Shown here: piece by piece, positions 1-6,002 of the stretch
How positions within the stretch are numbered: position 1 is the stretch's first letter
Layout of the letters: the number at the start of each line of letters is the position of its first letter
Source: Planktothrix sp. UBA8402
GTDB taxonomy: Bacteria > Cyanobacteriota > Cyanobacteriia > Cyanobacteriales > Microcoleaceae
Assembly (NCBI GenBank): GCA_003456035.1
Contig: DMPJ01000295.1
Coordinates: forward strand, 16,291-23,153
Length of the DNA: 6,863 nt
Direction of reading: 5' to 3'
Position numbers and translations under genes: made by a program
Notes under the pieces: generated by a model
Told to the model about the DNA's origin: nothing
The model's input: the letters and a program-made list of their open reading frames with translations, nothing else
Databases searched by the model: none

Positions 1-30
1 GTGCGCTGGGCTTACGCACCCTACGGGGGG
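1..30. repeat. GC-rich hairpin repeat at the window edge, downstream of ilvE
   Basis: GTGCG (1-5) and CGCAC (15-19) form an inverted repeat around a 9-nt loop, followed by a G run at 25-30. The stretch is much richer in GC than the AT-rich sequence around it and lies right after the ilvE stop codon (minus strand). Sequences of the type GGTGCGTAAGC...GCGCAC are, from memory, common dispersed repeats in cyanobacterial genomes. The window cuts the element, so its full length is unknown. It could help end ilvE transcription, but no T-tract is visible. Confidence 0.4.
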
Positions 31-1095
31 TTAAATTTTATGAACCCAATTATGGGGATCGGGTGTTTTTCCGGTTTTAATTGCTTCCAATTGTTCTAAA
101 ATAGATTGACCATATTTGCGTTCAGAAATTGGAGGTAAAATTAAATCTCGTCCTTGATATCCAATTTTAGAAACCTGGGCTATAGTTGCAGCAGTTCCCA
201 TCCCAAAGGCTTCTTGTAAAATCCCTTTATCGTAAGATTCGGCTACTTCTTCTATGGAAATTAACCGTTCTTCTACTTTAACACCTTGATCTCGAAATAA
301 GGTTAACACACTATCGCGGGTAATTCCTTCTAATATGGTTCCGGTTAATTTCGGGGTGACTACTACATTATCAATCACAAAAGCTAAATTCATCGTCCCG
401 CATTCTTCGACATATTTTTTATGAATGCCATCAAGCCAAATTACACTATCATAGCCTAATACTTTGGCTTCTTTATCTGCTAATAAACTAGCTGCATAAT
501 TTCCGGCACATTTGGCTGCACCTGTTCCTCCTTCACAAGCTCTAATATATTTATCAGTTACGATTAATTTAACTGGTTCAGAATAATAGGCTCCTACCGG
601 ACAACTCATAATAATAAAAGTATAGTGAGTTGAGGGTTTTAAACCAATAAATTCATCGGTGGCAAAATACAACGGACGAATATATAAACTCCCCTCTGAT
701 TCGGGAATCCAACCGGAATCTAAACGAATTAATTCTGTTAATCCTGCCATGAAAATTGCTTCGGGAATTGGCGGCATACATAGTCGATGAGCCGATTGAT
801 TAATCCTTCTAAAATTAGCATCGGGTCGAAAGATTAATGTTTCTCTGGTGGCACTTTTATAGGCTTTCATCCCTTCAAAAACTGCCTGACCATAGTGCAG
901 AATTGCCATGGCTGGAGTCATGGTTAAATTGCCGTAGGGGATGATTTTTAAATCTTGCCAAGTCCCGTTATTGTAGGTGGCAATAAAAATATGATCACTG
1001 AAGATGCGACCAAAGGGAATATTATGTAAAGTTTCAGAAGAAAGACGGGAATCTTCTGTTTTTTGAATCAGAATTTTTTGAGTTATTGTTTCCAT
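31..1095 (-). CDS. ilvE: branched-chain amino acid aminotransferase
   Basis: This 354-residue cytoplasmic enzyme is a fold-type IV PLP aminotransferase (EC 2.6.1.42). It carries out the last step of valine, leucine and isoleucine synthesis, moving an amino group from glutamate to the 2-oxo acid. Visible landmarks are HYGQAVFEGMKAY (67-79), SLYIRPLYFATDEFIGLKPS (136-155), the lysine region GGTGAAKCAGNYAASL (189-204) with the likely PLP-binding Lys195, EECGTMNLAF (230-239), TGTILEGITR (251-260) and GTAATIAQV (300-308). This order matches the longer class II (eukaryote-like) BCATs rather than the E. coli IlvE type. Ala238 sits where the class IV signature usually has Phe or Tyr, a small deviation. 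The ATG start has no clear Shine-Dalgarno sequence. Full length, no frameshift. The adjacent Pmp3 gene has the same direction but is 142 bp away, so co-transcription is uncertain. Confidence 0.97.
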   Translation of the reverse strand: METITQKILIQKTEDSRLSSETLHNIPFGRIFSDHIFIATYNNGTWQDLKIIPYGNLTMTPAMAILHYGQAVFEGMKAYKSATRETLIFRPDANFRRINQSAHRLCMPPIPEAIFMAGLTELIRLDSGWIPESEGSLYIRPLYFATDEFIGLKPSTHYTFIIMSCPVGAYYSEPVKLIVTDKYIRACEGGTGAAKCAGNYAASLLADKEAKVLGYDSVIWLDGIHKKYVEECGTMNLAFVIDNVVVTPKLTGTILEGITRDSVLTLFRDQGVKVEERLISIEEVAESYDKGILQEAFGMGTAATIAQVSKIGYQGRDLILPPISERKYGQSILEQLEAIKTGKTPDPHNWVHKI

Positions 1096-1141
1096 TATAG
1101 CTTGGTTTGTCAGCGTTTTATTGTTTTGATCAGAATAACAT

Positions 1142-1176
1142 TGATGACTGATTACTGATAACTGATTACTAATTAA
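1142..1176. repeat. heptanucleotide tandem repeat (STRR type)
   Basis: Five consecutive 7-nt units can be read in register: TGATGAC, TGATTAC, TGATAAC, TGATTAC and the decayed TAATTAA. Degenerate heptamer tracts between genes are a known feature of filamentous cyanobacteria (short tandemly repeated repetitive sequences, STRR). It lies between ilvE and the Pmp3 gene, upstream of the ilvE start. Confidence 0.75.
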
Positions 1177-1183
1177 TAGAACT

Positions 1184-1220
1184 TCCTCCCATTTTTAGAA
1201 TGAGGATAGAAATAGGAGGA
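1184..1220 (-). terminator. possible hairpin terminator of the Pmp3-family gene
   Basis: TCCTCC (1184-1189) pairs with GGAGGA (1215-1220). After one C/A mismatch, ATTTTTA (1191-1197) pairs with TAGAAAT (1207-1213) with one G-T wobble, leaving a 9-nt loop. The hairpin begins 17 nt after the stop codon of the minus-strand gene at 1238. No clean U-run follows it on the minus strand, so a rho-independent terminator is only a possibility. The AGGAGG inside it resembles a plus-strand Shine-Dalgarno site but no start codon follows at a useful distance. Confidence 0.35.
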
Positions 1221-1237
1221 GTTTGAGCAGACCCAGG

Positions 1238-1405
1238 TTAATTTTGATCGCTTTTGGCAATCACCCAAACGGCGTGAATAATCCCAGGGATAAATCCTAA
1301 TAGGGTCAGTAGGATGTTTAGCCAGAATGCTCCCCCAAAACCAACGGTCAAAAACACGCCCAAGGGGGGCAGAAAAACGGCGGCAATTAAACGGATAATG
1401 TTCAT
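1238..1405 (-). CDS. Pmp3/YqaE family (UPF0057) small membrane protein
   Basis: This short gene encodes 55 residues, starting MNIIRLIAAVFLPPLGVFLT and ending VIAKSDQN before a TAA. The N-terminal hydrophobic segment with FLPPLGV (residues 11-17), the GFGGAFWLNILLTLLGFIPG stretch (22-41) and the end IIHAVWVI (42-49) are the family hallmarks, and 55 residues is close to the usual 50-60. Two membrane-spanning hairpin segments fill almost the whole protein. Yeast Pmp3 and plant RCI2 relatives affect membrane potential and tolerance to salt or cold. The bacterial role is not well defined, so a stress or membrane-potential role here is inference. ATG at 1403-1405 is the only in-frame start that gives the family N-terminus; it has no obvious Shine-Dalgarno site. 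It is divergent from the membrane-protein gene at 1493. Confidence 0.93.
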   Translation of the reverse strand: MNIIRLIAAVFLPPLGVFLTVGFGGAFWLNILLTLLGFIPGIIHAVWVIAKSDQN

Positions 1406-1429
1406 ATCATCGGATTATGACTTCTAATG

Positions 1430-1459
1430 CTATTTTAGCAATTTTTTCAATTAAAATAG
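1430..1459. promoter_or_regulatory. inverted repeat in the divergent promoter region
   Basis: CTATTTTA (1430-1437) and TAAAATAG (1452-1459) are a perfect 8-bp inverted repeat separated by 14 bp, inside the 87-bp region between the divergent genes at 1405 and 1493. On the minus strand, TGCTAAAAT (covering 1432-1437) reads like an extended -10 box about 27-30 nt upstream of the Pmp3 start codon. A mirror-image TAAAAT lies on the plus strand. The symmetry fits either paired divergent -10 elements or an operator. Low sequence complexity makes both tentative. Confidence 0.3.
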
Positions 1460-1492
1460 AAAAACTTCTGTAATATCTTAAACTTTATCCCC

Positions 1493-1885
1493 ATGTTGTT
1501 CGATATTTTTCCCTTCCAATTCCATTTTGACCCCAAATTGATTGCCGGGGCAACCCTCTGGTCTTTAGCGTTGTATTGGGGATTTTCTCCTCTGGGTGAG
1601 TGGGTAACTCACCAATTAAATCGTTGGTTTAATTATGCAGAAAAAATGTTATATATTTCGGAAGCAGAATATGAACGTACCCGCCAAGGTCGAGAATCTC
1701 AAAATGCTTTTTATGCTTCTTTGTTTAGTATTGTTCCATTTTTAATTATGGGATTTTTATGTAATTGGGGAATTGAGATTGGTTTAGATAAAAGTTGGTC
1801 AATTAGTGTAGGAATTATTGCTTGTATTAGTGGAGGAATTTATGAGTTAGGAAGACAAGATGGCAAAAAAAGGATTAAGAATTAA
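1493..1885 (+). CDS. hypothetical membrane protein, about three membrane segments
   Basis: I do not recognise this 130-residue protein. It shows one hydrophobic segment near residues 16-32 (LIAGATLWSLALYWGF) and two more near 75-96 and 101-118. Between them is a polar, charged stretch (about 40-70) with aromatic residues and EAEYERTRQGRESQ, probably on one face of the membrane. The C-terminus is basic (GRQDGKKRIKN), which by the positive-inside rule suggests a cytoplasmic end. There is no cleavable signal peptide with a clear processing site. The ATG at 1493 has no Shine-Dalgarno site, but the open frame and hydrophobic N-terminus support it. The gene converges on the pentapeptide-repeat gene, whose stop codon overlaps its own. 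Nothing in the sequence points to a specific function. Confidence 0.75.
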   Translation: MLFDIFPFQFHFDPKLIAGATLWSLALYWGFSPLGEWVTHQLNRWFNYAEKMLYISEAEYERTRQGRESQNAFYASLFSIVPFLIMGFLCNWGIEIGLDKSWSISVGIIACISGGIYELGRQDGKKRIKN

Positions 1886-2877
1886 TCATGAATTTCACCA
1901 TTAGGCATAATTGCACCATGCAAAATTGCTCCGGCGGTATTAGCGCTACTAAATTCTACACGAGTTAAATAGGTATAACTTAAATTAGCATTTCTTAAGT
2001 TAGTTCTAGCCACAGAAGCATCGGTTAAATCCGCTTGGGTGAGATTGGCTCCATTCATATTAGTTCGGGTTAAATCGGCGCGAACTAAATTAGCTCGACT
2101 CAAATCTGTATTACTTAAATTAGCATTACTTAGTTGAGCATCGGCGAGAATGGCATCGCACAATTGTACCCCGGGTAATTGAGCATCAATTAAGATAGCC
2201 CGTTCTAATTTTACCTTTTTCAAATTAGCTCCAATTAAGTTAGCTTCTGTAAGATTTGCTTCGGTTAAAAAGGCTGATTGTAAGTTAGCTTGGCTGAAAT
2301 TAGCTTGAGTTAGAATTGCTCCTTTTAAGACGGTTTCTGTTAAATTAGCTCCACTTAAATTAGCCCTAGTTAAATCAGCCCCGGTTAAATTTACCCCTTG
2401 TAAATCTGTTCCTCTTAAATCTGCACCTCGCAAATTCACACTTTCATAAATTCTCGGTTCATAGCGCAGATTTGCTCCCCTTAAACAAGCTCCTCTGAGA
2501 TCGGCCCCTTGTAAATTTGCTCCTCTTAAATCCGCTTGAATTAGGTTAGCATCTAATAAATTTGCTAGGGATAAATTAGCTTTACGAAAATCTGCCCCTT
2601 GTAAATTTGTGCCATGAAATTCGGCATCATTTAGGTTAGCACTGCTTAAATTAGCTTTATTTAAAATTGCTCCATTAAATCTGACACCCCTGAGATTAGC
2701 GCGGGAAAAATTAGTCCCATTCAAATAGGCTAAAACAAAGTTAGACCCTTGCAAATCTGAACCACTTAAGTTAGCACCAATCAAGTCCGCACGACTCAAT
2801 TCAGCATTTCTTAAATTAATCCCTTTAAAATTCTTTTGTCCGGCTCGATACTGTTCGAGTAGTGTTTCCTCATCCAT
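1882..2877 (-). CDS. pentapeptide-repeat protein, about 59 tandem repeats
   Basis: The 331-residue protein is almost entirely A(D/N)LXX-type pentapeptide repeats, which fold as a right-handed quadrilateral beta-helix. A short N-terminal cap (MDEETLLEQYRAGQK, 1-15) is followed by about 24 repeats (16-135), a break around NLRYEPRIYESV (136-147), about 35 more repeats (148-322) and a short tail. At four repeats per coil this gives roughly 15 coils. The break adds seven residues to the five-residue register and probably forms a surface loop. No signal peptide or membrane segment is present, so it is probably cytoplasmic. Pentapeptide proteins serve as protein-binding scaffolds. Some (MfpA, Qnr) mimic DNA and bind gyrase, but nothing here shows that role. 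The ATG is 6 nt after the upstream stop and has no Shine-Dalgarno site, which suggests translational coupling with the 558-residue protein. Confidence 0.95.
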   Translation of the reverse strand: MDEETLLEQYRAGQKNFKGINLRNAELSRADLIGANLSGSDLQGSNFVLAYLNGTNFSRANLRGVRFNGAILNKANLSSANLNDAEFHGTNLQGADFRKANLSLANLLDANLIQADLRGANLQGADLRGACLRGANLRYEPRIYESVNLRGADLRGTDLQGVNLTGADLTRANLSGANLTETVLKGAILTQANFSQANLQSAFLTEANLTEANLIGANLKKVKLERAILIDAQLPGVQLCDAILADAQLSNANLSNTDLSRANLVRADLTRTNMNGANLTQADLTDASVARTNLRNANLSYTYLTRVEFSSANTAGAILHGAIMPNGEIHD

Positions 2878-2883
2878 AATTGA

Positions 2884-4560
2884 TTATTTATGAGTTCCCG
2901 TATAGGTGAATTCTTGAACCCAAGTCATTGACTTACTACTAGGAGTTCGAGCGTAAACTTTAACCTTCTGAATTGATTCAATTTTCAAATCCAGTAATTT
3001 TTGATAGACAAATTGACTCATAGAGGCCTGATTTAGCACTTGATCTGACTCTAGTATAATGTGCAAACAAGCATCTTTTGACTTAGCGAGAATGTTAATT
3101 GTTTTGAGTTTGAGGGATTGGCTAATCACCGTTGCGATCGCTTTTGCATGGCCCTGTCTAGCCAGTTCCAGCAATTGGGGTTGACTGAGGCGGGGTTCTA
3201 GGTTTTCTGGGTCTTCACCCCCAGCCACTATCGTCGTCTTATTTTGAGATAATCGTTGCCGTTCTTCAACTTCCGATTGATGAATCACCGCTCCTAAATC
3301 TCCTACTTTGGCTTGAAGGACATGAATAAACCTTCTTAAAGAGCTATATTTAATCTCTAACTGAATTTCAGGAGGATGATTTTTCAATTGTTCATTTAGG
3401 GATAATTCTAAATGTTTCAAAATTGTTGTCAATGGCACTAAAGTATCTGCTATACTATGCCCAATTATTTGCTCAACTTCTTTCTCTAAGATTAGTTTTT
3501 TTCTCAAATCATCATTCATTTCTCCTGAATCTGTTGGGGGAATATCAATATTGCTAAATGCCGTTGCTGAGGTGAAATCTGAAAAATTACTCTCGCTAAT
3601 AATCGTAAGGTATTGATTTTTTGATAAACCCAAGGCAAATTCTTGGGGATTAGGGGATAATAAATTCAGGGTTTCACTTTCGTTAATATCGACAGCATTA
3701 TTAGTTAAAAAATGTTGCTGTAAAACTGAAGGTTGGGCGGCTTTTAAACCTGGAATATTTGAAGAACTGGCAACTTTTGTACTTACAGGAGGATGATTTA
3801 ACCCGACATTAGAATTAGAATAGGATTTGTTTTTGGGTTCATAATAAGGGCTAAGAGCATCTAAAATTACCGTTACTACCTGAATATTTTCATCCGTATC
3901 TTCCAGGTATTCCGCCATCTTATAAAGATGGGATTTCAGCTTTTCTAAGTTAGGAAAGGTTTGCAATAATTCGTGGAGTAAATCATCTAAGCTCTGGTTT
4001 TTTAGTTGTGACCAATCCTCATCTCTATAGTTGAATTCTCGTTCTAAACTAGAAAAAATTACCAGTTTTGCCCGCAAAGGATTTGTATGCTGCATGATTT
4101 TAAACCGCACATCAAAGAAATTCGATATACTCCGAATCTGATTAGCAGGAACAACCTGACTTAAATAGGCAGAAGATAGAGAATTTAATTCTTCAGGACT
4201 AATTTTTACTGTTTCTGAGGCGGTAATTGAAGGTTGATTAACTTCTGAGATTTCTGCATGAACAGGCTGAAAATACAGTTGACTAATATGGTCTTCAATG
4301 GTAAGCACAACCAGGTTATATTCATTTTTTTTATTCAGGCGAGATAAAATATTATTCAGAATAATTTTCAGGGGTTCAAATTGGGGATGTTTTTGATAAA
4401 TATTCTGTAGTAAACTATTCAAATTGATGCTATCAAGGACATGGGAATCATTCTCCCATTTCCCACTATAAGCACATAATAGAACTTTCTTAATCCGTGC
4501 AATATTCGGATCAGTTTCTAAACTTTGAGCAATTTGATTCAGGCGGGATGGGGTTTGCAT
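2884..4560 (-). CDS. hypothetical protein with a duplicated N-terminal domain and a cyanobacterial C-terminal domain
   Basis: I cannot assign a function to this 558-residue protein. It appears to contain two related alpha/beta modules, residues about 22-98 and 163-240. Both follow the pattern L..LL..(I/L)-Q-..-P-(Q/N)-(F/L)-E-.-LK and end in VV..I-D-.-(I/L)-S-..-Y. A low-complexity Ser/Asn-rich linker (about 243-345) leads to a charged helical region (350-435). The C-terminus (about 459-552) reads QPQLLELARQGHAKAIATV, then a CLHIILES strand, then IESIQKVKVYAR and WVQEF. From memory, this matches a small domain found at the end of many cyanobacterial proteins. No signal peptide or membrane segment is seen. 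The start chosen is ATG 4558-4560, because GGAG lies 6 nt upstream; a TTG at 4570-4572 would add four residues but overlaps that site. It is the first gene of a pair with the pentapeptide-repeat gene. Confidence 0.85.
   Translation of the reverse strand: MQTPSRLNQIAQSLETDPNIARIKKVLLCAYSGKWENDSHVLDSINLNSLLQNIYQKHPQFEPLKIILNNILSRLNKKNEYNLVVLTIEDHISQLYFQPVHAEISEVNQPSITASETVKISPEELNSLSSAYLSQVVPANQIRSISNFFDVRFKIMQHTNPLRAKLVIFSSLEREFNYRDEDWSQLKNQSLDDLLHELLQTFPNLEKLKSHLYKMAEYLEDTDENIQVVTVILDALSPYYEPKNKSYSNSNVGLNHPPVSTKVASSSNIPGLKAAQPSVLQQHFLTNNAVDINESETLNLLSPNPQEFALGLSKNQYLTIISESNFSDFTSATAFSNIDIPPTDSGEMNDDLRKKLILEKEVEQIIGHSIADTLVPLTTILKHLELSLNEQLKNHPPEIQLEIKYSSLRRFIHVLQAKVGDLGAVIHQSEVEERQRLSQNKTTIVAGGEDPENLEPRLSQPQLLELARQGHAKAIATVISQSLKLKTINILAKSKDACLHIILESDQVLNQASMSQFVYQKLLDLKIESIQKVKVYARTPSSKSMTWVQEFTYTGTHK
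3134..3141. repeat. HIP1 octamer GCGATCGC
   Basis: This is a palindromic octamer highly over-represented in many cyanobacterial genomes. It sits inside the gene for the 558-residue protein, where it encodes Ala-Ile-Ala. Confidence 0.8.
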
Positions 4561-4566
4561 TTTCGT

Positions 4567-4570
4567 CTCC
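4567..4570 (-). promoter_or_regulatory. Shine-Dalgarno site that decides the start of the 558-residue protein
   Basis: On the minus strand GGAG is followed by ACGAAA and then ATG, a spacing of 6 nt. This favours ATG at 4558-4560 over the in-frame TTG at 4570-4572, whose last base falls inside the site. Confidence 0.6.
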
Positions 4571-4661
4571 AATACAGAAAGTCAGCAATTTACGAAGTGA
4601 CTTAAGGGTATTCGGCACTAGGGTTTAGGGCTTTATTAATAACGGGGGTACTGCGGAAAAA

Positions 4662-4782
4662 ATGTAAACTTATCGCTGATAACCGATCATCTGGAATAAC
4701 ATTAACTCCTGGGAAACTCCTCTGTGATATTTTCAAAATCTTTAATATTTTGATCACAGTCAGAATTTAGTTAAGTTTACAT
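4662..4782. repeat. 11-bp inverted repeat enclosing a bulged hairpin
   Basis: ATGTAAACTTA (4662-4672) is matched exactly by its reverse complement TAAGTTTACAT (4772-4782). Inside lies a second structure: CTGTGAT (4722-4728) pairs with ATCACAG (4753-4759) and CAAAAT (4734-4739) with ATTTTG (4747-4752), giving 13 bp with a 5-nt bulge and a 7-nt loop. The left arm also overlaps a small palindrome, TTATC-GCT-GATAA (4670-4682). It could be paired regulator-binding sites, a structured RNA or a small non-autonomous element. No target-site duplication flanks it. Confidence 0.55.
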
Positions 4783-4979
4783 CCAATGAAAAGACTATTC
4801 AGAAAAAAATGCAAAATCCCTGATGATCCGCTCAAACACATCTCAATTCTAAAAACAGAAATTTCTATTTTTGATTTTCCGTTTTCCAGTCCCCGATTTT
4901 AGAATAAAATTTTAATGGGTAGGAGCCTAATATATTTTACTCTATTTTTTATATAGCTGTACATTTTTTTGCTATTCCC

Positions 4980-5073
4980 AGTCCTAACTCGGTTGGGGGA
5001 GTCAGCAACGGTGGTTGATCCCCCCAACCGTATGATGGGATAGTACCCAAGGAATTGGACTTCCTACCGTTGC
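4980..5073. ncRNA. possible structured RNA with a pseudoknot, 3' of the permease gene
   Basis: CGGTTGGGGG (4990-4999) pairs perfectly with CCCCCAACCG (5021-5030). Its loop contains GCAACGGT (5005-5012), an exact 8-bp complement of ACCGTTGC (5066-5073), so a pseudoknot is possible. As an alternative, the loop can form CAAC-GGTG-GTTG (5006-5017). Two more hairpins lie between: TGGG/CCCA (5036-5049) and AGGAA/TTCCT (5050-5065). AGTCC (4980-4984) could also pair with GGACT (5057-5061). All pairings work on either strand. On the minus strand it would be the 3' untranslated part of the permease transcript. No U-run follows the strong stem, so it is not a classic terminator. I could not match it to a known riboswitch or RNA family. 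Confidence 0.35.
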
Positions 5074-5093
5074 AGCATCGGCAATTCTATCTG

Positions 5094-6002
5094 CTAATTG
5101 TTTATAGATTCGTTTTCTTCAAACAGTTTTAGTTGAATATAAACTAAAATTAAAGCGATCGCTAATAAAATACTTGCCGCCGCCGCCGCATAGCCAAAGT
5201 CAAATTGAGAAAAGGCTTGTTCATAAATATAATAAACTAAAACATTAGTGGAATTCAATGGGCCGCCACCTGTCATTACATAAACCTGTTCAAAACTTTT
5301 TAAGGTAAAAATTGCTGTGGTTACTGTTGCGAAAACTATCGTTGGTTGTAACCCAGGTAAGGTAATATACCAAAATTGTTGCCAAGGATTGGCTCCATCT
5401 AATTGAGCCGCTTCATATCGACTTTGCGGAATGGTTTGTAACCCCGCCAAAAATACTACTAAATTAAAGCCTAATTGTTTCCAAATACTCATTAATATTA
5501 ACAAAGGCATTGCCCAGGTTGTACTACTTAACCAAGGAATCGGATGGAATCCTAATTGTGTTAATAATTCATTCACCGGGCCTTGGGTTTGAAACAACCA
5601 ACGCCATCCTAATCCTACCGCAACTAAAGAAGTAATTGAAGGGATAAAATAAGCAGTTCTGAGAATATCTCGGAGAGCAAAAGTCCGATCTAAAAGTACC
5701 GCTAAAGCTAAAGAAATAATCATACTAGGAATCACTGTTCCTATGGTAAAATAAGCTGTATTAAATAAAATTTGCCAAAAATCAGGACTCATAAATAGAC
5801 GAAAATAATTATTCAATCCTACCCCATGAACTCCGGCTCTGGTAAAACTTCCTTGGGTAAAACTCAGATAGAATAAGTAGATAATTGGCCCTATAATAAA
5901 CACCCCCATCAGTAACAAAGCTGGAGCTAGAAAAATCCAAGCCATGATCGAATCTTGATCCAAAAGCTGTTTTTGTTTTCGATAACCGGGTAAAGAAGCC
6001 AT
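5094..6002 (-). CDS. sugar ABC transporter permease, MalF/UgpA type
   Basis: This 302-residue inner-membrane protein is one of the two channel subunits of a CUT1-type carbohydrate importer. It has about six membrane segments (near 20-46, 82-104, 116-137, 163-186, 222-242 and 272-290). The EAA loop that docks on the ATPase is clear at 196-218: YEAAQLDGANPW, then ITLPGL, with the conserved Gly at 203. MTGGGPLNSTNVLVYYIY (243-260) is typical of this permease branch. The substrate cannot be told from sequence. ATG at 6000-6002 was chosen; an in-frame TTG at 6012-6014 would add four residues and has no better ribosome binding site. No binding protein, second permease or ATPase lies in the window, so it is a lone gene or the end of an operon split by rearrangement. 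It is divergent from purN. Confidence 0.93.
   Translation of the reverse strand: MASLPGYRKQKQLLDQDSIMAWIFLAPALLLMGVFIIGPIIYLFYLSFTQGSFTRAGVHGVGLNNYFRLFMSPDFWQILFNTAYFTIGTVIPSMIISLALAVLLDRTFALRDILRTAYFIPSITSLVAVGLGWRWLFQTQGPVNELLTQLGFHPIPWLSSTTWAMPLLILMSIWKQLGFNLVVFLAGLQTIPQSRYEAAQLDGANPWQQFWYITLPGLQPTIVFATVTTAIFTLKSFEQVYVMTGGGPLNSTNVLVYYIYEQAFSQFDFGYAAAAASILLAIALILVYIQLKLFEENESINN
5155..5162. repeat. HIP1 octamer GCGATCGC
   Basis: Second copy of the octamer, inside the last membrane segment of the sugar permease, again read as Ala-Ile-Ala. Confidence 0.8.

Larger units (their letters stand above)
4561..5093. other. 533-bp intergenic region with nested inverted repeats
   Basis: No gene could be supported in this stretch between the permease and the 558-residue protein, both on the minus strand. 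It should contain the promoter of the latter, but no good -35/-10 pair was found. It holds a TTATTAATAA palindrome (4633-4642), a nested inverted repeat at 4662-4782, an AT-rich middle with a T7 run (4964-4970), and a compact structured block at 4980-5073. The only plus-strand ORF with an ATG (4786-4902, 38 codons, basic N-terminus) has no ribosome binding site and no recognisable sequence. Confidence 0.7.

Noticed and set aside
4561..4572. TTG start giving a 562-residue version of the hypothetical protein
   Set aside because: The TTG overlaps a GGAG that is well placed for the ATG at 4558-4560.
4662..4782. Complete miniature transposable element
   Set aside because: The arms are only 11 bp, the flanks show no target-site duplication, and copy number cannot be judged here.
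4786..4902. 38-codon plus-strand ORF starting MKRLFRKKCK
   Set aside because: No ribosome binding site, no recognisable motif, AT-rich surroundings; a chance ORF is the simpler reading, though a small basic peptide cannot be excluded.
4990..5030. Strong hairpin as rho-independent terminator of the permease
   Set aside because: No U-run follows the stem on either strand; it is better described as part of a larger structured block.
4990..5073. tRNA or known riboswitch in the structured block
   Set aside because: No T-loop consensus, anticodon arm or CCA-side acceptor stem, and no riboswitch core motif that I recognise.
5002..5120. Open -1 frame running past the permease stop (contains ADRIADAATVGSPIPW), which could suggest frameshifting
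   Set aside because: No start codon, no good slippery heptamer at the overlap, and the possible pseudoknot starts about 40 nt further on; it overlaps the inverted repeats, which explain the unusual composition.
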